The notes under the pieces were generated by a model. That model made no database searches, had not been told where the DNA came from, and saw only the letters and a list, made by a program, of their open reading frames with translations. A stretch of DNA of 19,595 nt from positions 1 to 19,595 of the forward strand of contig DASRFK010000067.1 in the NCBI GenBank assembly GCA_035651635.1, given 5' to 3'. Every line of letters starts with the position of its first letter. Within the stretch, counting starts at the first letter, position 1. This document shows, one piece after another, positions 8,275 to 15,178 of this stretch. This stretch comes from JANXQE01 sp035651635 (GTDB taxonomy: Bacteria > Verrucomicrobiota > Verrucomicrobiia > Limisphaerales > UBA8199). The translations under genes were made by a program, and so were the position numbers.

Positions 8275-9111
8275 CTACGCCGCTTTGCCGGTCGCGCCCG
8301 TGAGGTTAAACCACTTGGCCATCACTTCGGCCATCGGCTTTTTGGCCGCCGCCAGGCTGCTCGGCAACCAGCCAACTTTATTAGCTTGTTCAGCCGCATA
8401 GGTGTCGCGGAATGCCTTGCAGAGCTCGCTGGCAACGTTGATCTTGGCCATGCCAAGAGAGATCGCGCGCCGGATGTACTCCGGCTGAGTCCCCGACCCG
8501 CCGTGCAGAACCAACGGGACTGGGACCACCTTGCGGATTTTCTCCAGTCGCTCAAAATCGAATACCGGCAAGCGCGTGTAGATTCCATGCGCATTGCCAA
8601 TCGAGACGGCCAATGCATCAACACCCGTCAATTCAGCGTACCGGGCGGCATCGCTTGGCTCGGTCAGGGTGGAGTTTTCGCCCCCCTCGACTGTGATGTC
8701 GTCGACCTTGCCCACATTGCCGATCTCGCCTTCCACGGTGATTCCCTTGGGCCGTGCGTTGCGCACAACCTCTTTAAGAGCGGCGACGTTTTCCTCAAAA
8801 GGACGCAACGAGTAGTCCAACATCACCGAAGTGAACCCAGCCCGAATGCATTCGGCCACCATCGCGGGAGAATCGCCGTGGTCCAGGTGCAAGGCGGCGC
8901 GCACCGGATATTTCTGAATTAAAGCTTTGGCAATTCGCGCCAGCGTATCCGGAGAGTTAAGCCCGAATTCACCGGGGCCGCTCATCAGGATTACCGGCGC
9001 GTTGAGTTCAGTTGCAACTTGAAGAGCCGTCTCCGCCACTTCCGCGTTCCAGGCGCAAAATGAAGGGACCGCGTATCCAGCCTTCCAAGCGGGCTGCAGA
9101 AGTTCGTGCAT
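8275..9111 (-). CDS. Class II (zinc) fructose/tagatose-bisphosphate-type aldolase
   Basis: A 278-residue aldolase of the KbaY/GatY/FbaA-like class II family. The catalytic and metal residues are in place: HLDHGD at 75-80 (catalytic Asp77, Zn ligand His78), EGEIG at 127-131, His175 in GNAHG and His203 in LHGGSGT. It cleaves a ketose (bis)phosphate to DHAP plus an aldehyde. The open frame runs back to 9570 only because the upstream 112-bp repeats lack stops in that frame. The ATG at 9111 gives the usual class II N-terminus (MHELLQPAWKAGYAVPSF) and has a GAGG about 10 bases upstream. It is the first gene of a three-gene operon, and the substrate is probably a phosphorylated ketose or ketouronate. 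Confidence 0.92.
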   Translation of the reverse strand: MHELLQPAWKAGYAVPSFCAWNAEVAETALQVATELNAPVILMSGPGEFGLNSPDTLARIAKALIQKYPVRAALHLDHGDSPAMVAECIRAGFTSVMLDYSLRPFEENVAALKEVVRNARPKGITVEGEIGNVGKVDDITVEGGENSTLTEPSDAARYAELTGVDALAVSIGNAHGIYTRLPVFDFERLEKIRKVVPVPLVLHGGSGTQPEYIRRAISLGMAKINVASELCKAFRDTYAAEQANKVGWLPSSLAAAKKPMAEVMAKWFNLTGATGKAA

Positions 9112-9221
9112 CGGCACCAGCCTCGCAGAGGTTTTGCGCGAGCGCGTTCGCGAAGGGCTAATCGGTGCCGGAGGCATGGACCTGTGACTAACGGATCGAA
9201 CGCGAGCAGGCAATCTTAAAT

Positions 9222-9557
9222 CGGCGCGCGAGCATTCTGCTCGCAGCAACGTGCGATAACCTGCTGATGACCGACCTGCTTCTTGCGCCAGCCTCGGCTG
9301 GTGGATCGCTGCGGACAACGGATGTCCGCGCTCCGGCGCGCGAGCATTCTGCTCGCAGCAACGTGCGATAACCTGCTGACGAGCGACCTGCCCCTTGCGC
9401 CAGCTTCGGCTGGTGGGTCGCTGCGGACAACCGATGTCCGCGCGCCGGCGCGCGAGCATTTTGCTCGCAGCAACGTCCGATAACCTGCTGACGACTGACC
9501 TGCCCCTTGCGCCAGCTTCGGCTGGTGGATCGCTGCTGACAACCAATGTCCGCACGC
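9222..9557. repeat. Three tandem copies of a 112-bp hairpin-rich repeat
   Basis: The units start at 9222, 9334 and 9446, each with the sequence CGGCGCGCGAGCATT, and have an exact 112-base spacing. Units 2 and 3 are nearly identical and unit 1 is slightly diverged. Each unit has at least three small inverted repeats: GCGAGCA...TGCTCGC, CCAGC...GCTGG and GCGGACA...TGTCCGC (decayed in the last copy). The array fills most of the gap between the acetyltransferase stop (9563) and the aldolase start (9111). Both genes are on the minus strand, so the array is in the leader or intergenic RNA of the aldolase operon. It has no CRISPR-like repeat/spacer structure. The rest of the gap (9112-9221) contains only a CGCGAGCGCGTTCGCG-type palindrome. 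Confidence 0.93.
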
Positions 9558-9562
9558 CGACC

Positions 9563-10081
9563 TCAGCCATCCACTGGTTGAGCCGGAGTGTCGAGTATCA
9601 ACTGATAGAAATCCAAATCCAGCCAGCGGCCGAACTTGAAGCCGACCTGCCGAATTGCCCCGGCATTCTGAAATCCAAAGCGCTTATGCAGTTGGATGCT
9701 CGCCGCATTCTGCGAATCGATGGCCCCAATGAGCACGTGATAATTCTGCTGGCGCGCAGAGTTGATAATCTCCTGCAACAGCAGCTTGCCCAGTCCTCGG
9801 CCACGATGTTTTGCCGCCACGTAGATCGAATGCTCAACGGAATACTTATAGGCCGGCCAGGCACGGAACGTGCCGTAGCTAGCGAAACCCAACAGCTCAC
9901 TTGAATCCGAGACGGCGCCAATCACCGGAAATTTCCCACGTTGCTTAGTGTCAAACCAGGCCGTCATCGAATCCAGGCTACGCGGCTGGTAGTCATAAAG
10001 CGCCGTGGAATGGAGAATCGCGTCGTTAAAGATCGCCACGATTTGATCCCCGAAGGAAGCGTCGCAGCGGATGAGATTCAT
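9563..10081 (-). CDS. GNAT N-acetyltransferase, phosphinothricin-acetyltransferase-like
   Basis: A 172-residue single-domain GNAT enzyme. The acetyl-CoA loop is visible as HRGRGLGKLLL near residues 92-102 (RxxGxG/A pattern). It is preceded by EHSIYVAAK and followed by IGAIDSQNAASIQLHKRFGF and GFKFGRWLDLDFYQL, the family's C-terminal signature. Relatives acetylate phosphinothricin, methionine sulfoximine or free amino acids such as Met and Phe analogues, using acetyl-CoA in the cytosol. It starts at the ATG at 10081, divergent from the GspE-like gene (10226), so the 144-base region between them should hold promoters for both, though I see no convincing boxes. It may be separate from the aldolase operon downstream. 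Confidence 0.92.
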   Translation of the reverse strand: MNLIRCDASFGDQIVAIFNDAILHSTALYDYQPRSLDSMTAWFDTKQRGKFPVIGAVSDSSELLGFASYGTFRAWPAYKYSVEHSIYVAAKHRGRGLGKLLLQEIINSARQQNYHVLIGAIDSQNAASIQLHKRFGFQNAGAIRQVGFKFGRWLDLDFYQLILDTPAQPVDG

Positions 10082-10225
10082 GCTCGCAGTTCAAGGACTC
10101 TAGTGGCCCACGTGCGTGTGTCAAGCTACCCCCACCGGGCCGCTCCGCCGATGGCGTTCCCAGCCCATCGCACATTGGCTTTCGCCTTAGGCCATGGCAT
10201 ACTCGCCAGCGGCAGGCTGCCAATT

Positions 10226-11332
10226 ATGTCGCAGGCTCTATTCATCGACGGCACCGACGCGGGAACGCCGGCGCCCGAGTTTCTCGAACGCCTCGTGCAG
10301 CAAGCCGACCGCGCCAACGCCAGCGACATCCATTTGCAGATGCTCGGAGATTGCGCCACCGTCTCATTCCGCCTGGACGGGGTTATGACCCACACCGCGC
10401 AGGTTCCCGCTGCCTTGGCTGAGCGGCTGTTTGGCCGGATCAAGTTTTTGGCCCGGCTCAAGACCTACCAGGAATCGTTGCCGCAAGATGGGCGAATTGA
10501 AAAAGAAAAGCTCCATGCCCGCAGCGACATTCGCGTGGCCACTTATCCGACGGTTACCGGGGAGAAAATCGTGCTTCGACTCTTCAACACACCGGAGGTG
10601 CGGACACTGGAGCAACTGGAATTTGCTGAGGTAACCCAAGCTCAACTGGACTGGTTCTTGCGCCAGGCATCGGGAGTTCTGCTGCTTACCGGCCCGGCCG
10701 GCAGCGGCAAAACCACGACCATTTATGCCTGCCTGCGAAAGTTGGTCGAACTGGGCGGCCGCCATGTTATTACTGTGGAAGACCCGGCCGAACAGATTGT
10801 CCCGGGGGTCATGCAGACCGAAGTGAACGAAGCTCGGGGCTTGGATTTCGCCAAGGCCGCGCGGCATTTGCTGCGACAGGACCCGCAGGTTCTCGTCATA
10901 GGAGAAATCCGCGATGAAGAGACCGCCAATATTTGTCTGCGCGCGGGACTGACGGGTCACCTGGTCATTTCCACGTTGCATGCCGGTTCCTGTAAAGGAG
11001 TGTTCGAACGGCTTGGGGTGCTTTGCCGCGATCCGAGCGCGGTTGCCTCCTCGCTCGAAGTCGTTTTGAACCAACGCTTGCTTCGCCGGTTGTGCGCCCG
11101 ATGTGCCGGGCGTGGCTGCGGCGATTGCCTCAATACCGGTTACCGCGGCCGGTTGCCTCTGGTCGAATCCGTCCGCCTGGACGCTTCTGCGCGGCAACTC
11201 ATTGCTTCAGGCCGCTCGGGCGAACTGGTGGCTCATCCTTCGCTCGAAGAACGCGCGCACGAACTCGTCCAGGCCCACCTCACCAACCAAACCGAAGTCC
11301 AGCGCGTCTTGGGGTTTGAACTTAAGGGCTAA
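10226..11332 (+). CDS. GspE/PilB-type secretion or pilus-assembly ATPase (short form)
   Basis: A 368-residue hexameric ATPase of the type II secretion/type IV pilus family. Motifs are Walker A GPAGSGKT at 146-153, Asp box VITVEDPAEQ at 171-180, Walker B VLVIGEIRDEE at 202-212, His box HLVISTLHA at 225-233, and a tetracysteine zinc motif C270-xx-C273 ... C278-xx-C281 typical of GspE/PilB and absent from PilT. It is shorter than GspE or PilB (~500-570) because it lacks the N1E/MshEN domain that docks to GspL/PilM; residues 16-130 are the N2E region. The frame is open to 9941, but that extension runs antisense to the acetyltransferase, so the ATG at 10226 is preferred (10151 is the alternative). 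It is the first gene of the F-F-prepilin operon. Confidence 0.92.
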   Translation: MSQALFIDGTDAGTPAPEFLERLVQQADRANASDIHLQMLGDCATVSFRLDGVMTHTAQVPAALAERLFGRIKFLARLKTYQESLPQDGRIEKEKLHARSDIRVATYPTVTGEKIVLRLFNTPEVRTLEQLEFAEVTQAQLDWFLRQASGVLLLTGPAGSGKTTTIYACLRKLVELGGRHVITVEDPAEQIVPGVMQTEVNEARGLDFAKAARHLLRQDPQVLVIGEIRDEETANICLRAGLTGHLVISTLHAGSCKGVFERLGVLCRDPSAVASSLEVVLNQRLLRRLCARCAGRGCGDCLNTGYRGRLPLVESVRLDASARQLIASGRSGELVAHPSLEERAHELVQAHLTNQTEVQRVLGFELKG

Positions 11333-11458
11333 TCCCTCCCCGCGGATTCGGGGCGACCGCAGATGGAGAATCCGAAATGGGAAGCCTGCCATAAACCGTC
11401 GTTCCGTGCCGGGGCCGTGTGAGGATTTCTTCTGAGCTCGGTCTAATGATTAGTTGAC

Positions 11459-12436
11459 ATGAATTACGACGAGTTTGCTTTCTTTAACCAACAACTGGCC
11501 GCCATGTTGCGCCAGGGCATTCCGCTTGAGGGAGCGATGAGACAACTGTGCGAGGGAATGCGGCACGGCCAGTTGCAAACTGAAATCAAGAAACTGGGCG
11601 ACGACTTGACAGCTGGCACACCTCTCAAAGACGCGCTGAGCCGCCGCGCCGTGCCTGAATTCTACCGGAAGATGGTGGAAATCGGCGCCGCCAGCAACGA
11701 CCTGCCGGGGATGCTGACCATGCTGGCCGATCATTATCACCAGGCGAATGCCGCCTGGACACGGCTGAAAGGCCTCATGGTTTACCCACTCATTGTGATT
11801 GTCGTTTCGCTGGGTTTGACCCTCATTTTGAGCCTGGTCTTTGGACACTTTCTCTCAACGTTCACCGGCCTGTTCCAACTCCCCGACGCCTGGATCGCGG
11901 CCATGTGGATACCGCCGCTGGTGCTGGCCGTTCTGGGCGTTATTGGAATCGCTGCCATCTCTTTACCAAAGCTCAGGGAAAAACTGCGCTGGCGTTTACC
12001 AGCCTTCCGCGAAGCGAGCCTGGCGCAGCTTTCCTCGGCGATCGCCCTGATGCTGCGCAATGGAATACCTCTGGCAGAGGCCCTCTCGATGGCTGAATCG
12101 CTGGAAGCCCGCTCTCCGGCGGGCGAGGCCCTGGCCCGATGGCGCAGCCTGGTGGAGGCGGGGCAAGGCAAGCCAACCCAATGGTCCGGCCCCACCCGGC
12201 CCTTCCCTCCTTTGTTCCTGTGGCTGGTGCAACGAGCCGGCGAGGATGCGGCGGCCGGTTTTCAAAAAGCGGCGGAGCTGTACGGCGCTCGCGCCGCCCA
12301 CCAAATCGAATTGGTGCTGTACGGCGCGTTGCCAGTCTCGGTTCTCTTTCTTGGCCAAATGATTTTCTGGCAAATCGCTCCGCTGATCCAAGCTATGGGG
12401 CAGATGATGCGGGTTCTCGGAGATACCGGGGGGTAA
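11459..12436 (+). CDS. GspF/PilC-like inner-membrane platform protein (copy 1)
   Basis: A 325-residue protein with two T2SSF-type helical domains, at residues ~5-105 (FFNQQLAAMLRQGIPLEGAM) and ~180-290 (LAQLSSAIALMLRNGIPLAEAL). Three hydrophobic membrane segments lie near 106-132, 143-168 and 297-318. This is the classical GspF/PilC layout, but shorter than the usual ~400 because the N-terminal tail is absent. It forms the membrane rotor that couples the ATPase to pilin insertion. A 126-base gap separates it from the ATPase gene, and the next F gene starts 5 bases after its stop. Confidence 0.9.
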   Translation: MNYDEFAFFNQQLAAMLRQGIPLEGAMRQLCEGMRHGQLQTEIKKLGDDLTAGTPLKDALSRRAVPEFYRKMVEIGAASNDLPGMLTMLADHYHQANAAWTRLKGLMVYPLIVIVVSLGLTLILSLVFGHFLSTFTGLFQLPDAWIAAMWIPPLVLAVLGVIGIAAISLPKLREKLRWRLPAFREASLAQLSSAIALMLRNGIPLAEALSMAESLEARSPAGEALARWRSLVEAGQGKPTQWSGPTRPFPPLFLWLVQRAGEDAAAGFQKAAELYGARAAHQIELVLYGALPVSVLFLGQMIFWQIAPLIQAMGQMMRVLGDTGG

Positions 12437-12440
12437 TATT

Positions 12441-13607
12441 ATGAGCGATGTCGGCGCAATGATCGCAGGCTTTGTGATCTACGTCTTGCTGGGTTTGCTC
12501 CCGGTCTTTGGGGTCCTGTACGTGATCTACTTCCTGGTGACGCTGCCCTTGCGAAGAAATGAACGCGCCAGACTTTTCCTGGATCTGCTTCAGTTGGGGC
12601 TGGATTCAGGGCGAACGCCCGAACTGGCCATCACTGAGGCGGCGGGCAGCCAGGATCCATCGCTCGGGGCGCGTTTGCATTTGCTCGCCGCCTATCTCGA
12701 AAAAGGCCTGCCCCTGGCACAGGCGCTCGAAAAGGTGCCGCGTTTGTTGCCGCCACAAACCCGGGCGATGCTCAAGACCGGCCTGGCCATTGGAGACCTG
12801 CGCAAAGTCCTGCCGGCCTGCCGTGTTTCGCTTCGCGGAGGTGTGTCCCAGGTTCGCGGCGCCCTCAACTATCTGCTGGTGCTTTCGTTCCTGGCCACGC
12901 CCTTTACGGTGGTTGTGCCGATCATTCTTAAAGTCAAAGTGATCCCCGCCTACGAACAAATCTTTGCCGGCATGATGGAAGGCGCCGCTCTGCCTGCTCT
13001 CACCCGGTTCGTTTTGGCCGTCAGCTCCGATCTCATCGCGCTTCAGGTCGTCATGATGCTGGCAGTCTGGCTGCTGACGCTGGCTTACGTCGGCGGTCCG
13101 CGCTTGCGCGGGTGGTTCGGGCGCATCTGTCCGGGAGCCGCCATTTTTATTGATTGGCTCTTCTGTTCGCTCCCTTGGCGCCGTAAACGGTTACAACGTG
13201 ACTTCTCGGCTATCCTTGCCGCCGCCTTGGACGCAGGCGTGCCGGAGAACGAAGCCGTTCGACTGGCAGGAGACTCCACAGCCAACAAAATTTTCAGCCG
13301 CCGCGCCCAAAGAGTCGCGATGCTCCTGGCCCAAGGGGCTCCGTTGGCGCAGGCCATCCGCGCGCTGGACCGGTCCGGCGAATTGAAGTGGCGCCTGGCC
13401 AACGCTCTGCACGGAGACAAGGATTTCGTCCGGGCGCTCGCCGGCTGGCACGAAGCGCTCGATGCCAAAGCGTTTCAACTCGAACAAACCGCCGCTCAGA
13501 CCGCCACGACTCTGCTCGTCCTGCTTAACGGCGTCATCGTTGCTGCCATCATGCTCGGAATGTTTCTGCCTCTAATTGCACTACTCAACCGAATCACGAT
13601 ATGGTAA
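12441..13607 (+). CDS. GspF/PilC-like inner-membrane platform protein (copy 2)
   Basis: A 388-residue second F-type protein. An additional N-terminal membrane segment (~8-33, MIAGFVIYVLLGLLPVFGVL) is followed by the first T2SSF domain (~40-140), membrane segments near 145-167 and 195-220, a second domain (~250-345, FSAILAAALDAGVPENEAVRLA) and a last membrane segment (~355-380). It is diverged from copy 1, so it is not a recent duplicate. Two F proteins beside one ATPase suggest either a heteromeric platform or a GspF plus a GspL/M-like substitute. Its end overlaps the following prepilin gene by 7 bp. Confidence 0.87.
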   Translation: MSDVGAMIAGFVIYVLLGLLPVFGVLYVIYFLVTLPLRRNERARLFLDLLQLGLDSGRTPELAITEAAGSQDPSLGARLHLLAAYLEKGLPLAQALEKVPRLLPPQTRAMLKTGLAIGDLRKVLPACRVSLRGGVSQVRGALNYLLVLSFLATPFTVVVPIILKVKVIPAYEQIFAGMMEGAALPALTRFVLAVSSDLIALQVVMMLAVWLLTLAYVGGPRLRGWFGRICPGAAIFIDWLFCSLPWRRKRLQRDFSAILAAALDAGVPENEAVRLAGDSTANKIFSRRAQRVAMLLAQGAPLAQAIRALDRSGELKWRLANALHGDKDFVRALAGWHEALDAKAFQLEQTAAQTATTLLVLLNGVIVAAIMLGMFLPLIALLNRITIW

Positions 13608-13981
13608 CCCGCGCCGGTTATCGCTCTTTTCGTCGTCGAGGATCGCTACTGATCGAACTGCTGGTGGCGATGGCAATTTTGAGTGGTGTCGTGCTGCCCC
13701 TGGCCTACTCCATCGCCGCCGAGCGGCGGTATGCTCGCGCCGTGTACCAGCACGCCGTCGCCATGGAAATTGTGGATGGCGAGATGGAACTGCTGGCAGC
13801 CGGCGCCTGGCATAGTTTCACCAATGGCGTCATGGACTACCCAGTTCATGCGGGTGCGGCCACCAATTTGCCTCCCGGTCGATTCATTCTGACCATGACT
13901 CCAGAAAAACTCCGCCTGGAGTGGCGGCCCAGTATTAAGCAGCACGGCGGAACGGTTGTGCGGGAAGTTCTCAAGAAATGA
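13601..13981 (+). CDS. Prepilin/pseudopilin-like protein 1
   Basis: A 126-residue protein with a class III prepilin signal: a basic leader ending RRRG, then SLLIELLVAMAILSGVVLPLAY. Gly is at -1 and Glu at +5 of the predicted PilD-type cleavage site, and a ~20-residue hydrophobic helix follows. The rest is a small periplasmic domain (VAMEIVDGEMELLAAGAW... PPGRFILTMTPEKLRLEW), resembling minor pseudopilins of the GspI/GspJ type. It should be cleaved and N-methylated by a prepilin peptidase, which is not in this window. It overlaps copy 2 of the F gene by 7 bp and the next prepilin gene by 4 bp (ATGA). Confidence 0.86.
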   Translation: MVTRAGYRSFRRRGSLLIELLVAMAILSGVVLPLAYSIAAERRYARAVYQHAVAMEIVDGEMELLAAGAWHSFTNGVMDYPVHAGAATNLPPGRFILTMTPEKLRLEWRPSIKQHGGTVVREVLKK

Positions 13982-14622
13982 AAGCAAACCCGAAATCCGA
14001 AGACCGAAGGCCGAAAGCCGAAAAGACACCGCAATTTCGTCCAACCAAGAGGCTCGACGGCGGCGTAGTTCGGGTTTCGGGTTTCGGATTTGTTTCGGCC
14101 TTCGGGCTTCGGACTTCGGATTTCCGCCGCGGCCGCGCGGCCGGTTACCTGCTGACCGAAGCCCTCGTCTACATCGGGTTGGTTTTCCTGCTGCTGGGTA
14201 TCGGCTCTGCCGCGCTCTACCGTTGCATCGATAACTCCGTCGCGCTGCGTCGAAATGCCGATGATATCTTGCGCGTGGTGCACGCCGGCGAGCTCTGGCG
14301 CGCTGATGTCCGTGGGGCCAAAGGCGGCATTGCCTGGGATAAGAGCGCCGCCCAACCGGTCCTCCGGCTGCGTGAGCCGCGTGGCGAGGTCGATTATCGG
14401 TACGATGGCACGAACGTACTTCGCCGTATCGGCAATGGGCCATGGTCCAGAATTCTCGACCGGGTAAAAGTTTCCGCGATGAGCCAGGAAACCCGTTCAA
14501 CCATAACCGCCTGGCGCTGGGAACTGGAACTTCAACCGATTACGCGCGGCAGCTTTAAAACCGGCCGGGTGCGTCCGCTCTTCACTTTCCTCGCGGCCTC
14601 GCCAGCTGCTGCTCAGCCATGA
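13978..14622 (+). CDS. Prepilin/pseudopilin-like protein 2 with repeat-derived long leader
   Basis: A 214-residue protein. The prepilin motif is GYLLTEALVYIGLVFLLLGIG, with Gly56 at -1 and Glu61 at +5, followed by a hydrophobic helix and a ~130-residue periplasmic domain resembling a GspJ-like minor pseudopilin. The odd part is residues 1-56: normal leaders are about 6-25 residues. This stretch is encoded by a dispersed inverted repeat of 'CCGAA/TTCGG' units (13986-14126). Between the ATG at 13978 and Gly56 there is no other in-frame ATG, GTG or TTG, so the protein must either carry the whole repeat-derived leader or not be made. It overlaps both neighbours by 4 bp. Confidence 0.8.
   Translation: MKANPKSEDRRPKAEKTPQFRPTKRLDGGVVRVSGFGFVSAFGLRTSDFRRGRAAGYLLTEALVYIGLVFLLLGIGSAALYRCIDNSVALRRNADDILRVVHAGELWRADVRGAKGGIAWDKSAAQPVLRLREPRGEVDYRYDGTNVLRRIGNGPWSRILDRVKVSAMSQETRSTITAWRWELELQPITRGSFKTGRVRPLFTFLAASPAAAQP
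13986..14126. repeat. CCGAA/TTCGG inverted repeat inserted in a prepilin gene
   Basis: The left arm (13986-14024) is a run of units such as AAATCCGAAG and ACCGAAGGCCGAAAGCC. The right arm (about 14069-14126) is its approximate reverse complement (TTTCGGCCTTCGGGC, then TTCGGACTTCGGATTTCCG), with an extra TTCGGGTTTCGGGTTTCGGA at its start. Together they could form a long hairpin with a ~45-70-base loop. The whole element keeps the downstream prepilin frame open. It resembles intergenic repeats that I associate with verrucomicrobial genomes, but here it lies within a coding sequence. Confidence 0.82.
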
Positions 14623-14852
14623 AAATTAAGACCTCGAACCGTGATCAAGATGGGATGGCCGTGATCGTGGTCATCGCGTTTTTGTCCATACTCCTCATCT
14701 TTGTGGCGGGGAACCTGCGGATGCTGCATTTGCTGCGGAACGACCTTAAGCTGATCGAACAACAGCAAACCAACCGTCTGGCTGTCGCTGGCATTGTAAC
14801 CAATGCGCCGGCACCAGGAAGCACGCAGCCTGGTGCCGGCCATTCTGAATGA
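14619..14852 (+). CDS. Small single-membrane-span protein, PilX/GspK-N-like
   Basis: A 77-residue protein starting MKIKTSNRDQDGMAVIVV, then a ~20-residue hydrophobic helix, then NLRMLHLLRNDLKLIEQQQTNRL, an amphipathic or coiled-coil stretch. The leader ends in Gly before a hydrophobic run, like a prepilin, but +5 is not Glu. This is seen in GspK and PilX-like first-incorporated pilins. Its start overlaps the prepilin 2 stop (ATGA), so it belongs to the same operon. The last ~20 residues are encoded by a 12-bp perfect inverted repeat (14807-14840), so the original C-terminus may have been altered. Function is inferred only from position. Confidence 0.65.
   Translation: MKIKTSNRDQDGMAVIVVIAFLSILLIFVAGNLRMLHLLRNDLKLIEQQQTNRLAVAGIVTNAPAPGSTQPGAGHSE
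14807..14840 (+). terminator. Perfect 12-bp hairpin at the end of the pseudopilin operon
   Basis: The arms are GCCGGCACCAGG (14807-14818) and CCTGGTGCCGGC (14829-14840), with a 10-base loop. The stem is perfect and GC-rich and lies at the 3' end of the last gene of the secretion/pilus operon. No T-run follows, so a Rho-independent terminator is not assured. It may instead be a REP-like element or an mRNA-stabilising stem. Confidence 0.45.
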
Positions 14853-14890
14853 AACCCGGTTTAAAATTCCTAACGCTTGCCTGAAGTCCA

Positions 14891-15178
14891 ATGGACCGGA
14901 TTACCGCGATCAAACGTTCCCTGGCCGCCTTTGCGTGGGGCATCGCCAGTTTTTTACCGGTCCACGGCCTCATCTCCGCGGTTTGTGAGTTTGGGCACTG
15001 GTACGCCGTGCATCGCAGATACCAGGAGCCATGGAATCCCGCTTCGGCCTATTCTTGGCGGCTAACCCTGGAGTCCAACCACCGGATGGGCGTGCCCGGC
15101 CAGCCTGTTGGTACCATCGCAACCAACGCAGGCTGTCGCGCCAGGGGTGAATTTTACTTTGCTCCTGCTTGTAGATGA
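14891..15178 (+). CDS. Possible truncated small membrane protein
   Basis: A 95-codon open frame. Residues 1-57 look like a real membrane protein start: MDRITAIKRSLAAFAWGI, a hydrophobic segment (~10-32), then HRRYQEPWNPASAY. That is a basic-plus-WNP pattern seen just before a second membrane span in small two-span proteins. From about residue 58 (base ~15062) the frame runs antisense to the 3' end of the glycosyltransferase gene and loses membrane character. The second span is therefore missing. It is either a gene truncated by a rearrangement or a convergent overlap. It is not recognised as a named family. Confidence 0.45.
   Translation: MDRITAIKRSLAAFAWGIASFLPVHGLISAVCEFGHWYAVHRRYQEPWNPASAYSWRLTLESNHRMGVPGQPVGTIATNAGCRARGEFYFAPACR

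Noticed and set aside
9222..9557. Possible CRISPR array
   Set aside because: The whole 112-bp unit is conserved between copies, there are no short repeats with unique spacers, and no cas genes are nearby.
9188..9570. Minus-strand open frames with threefold repeated protein sequence upstream of the aldolase
   Set aside because: They are translations of the 112-bp tandem repeats. 112 is not a multiple of 3, so the same frame is not repeated, and no start or family signal exists.
9941..10225. N-terminal extension of the GspE-like ATPase
   Set aside because: It runs antisense through the acetyltransferase gene and lacks N1E-domain features.
13646..14500. 284-codon minus-strand frame across the two prepilin genes
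   Set aside because: It is antisense to two overlapping genes with prepilin motifs and has a low-complexity, Arg-rich protein.
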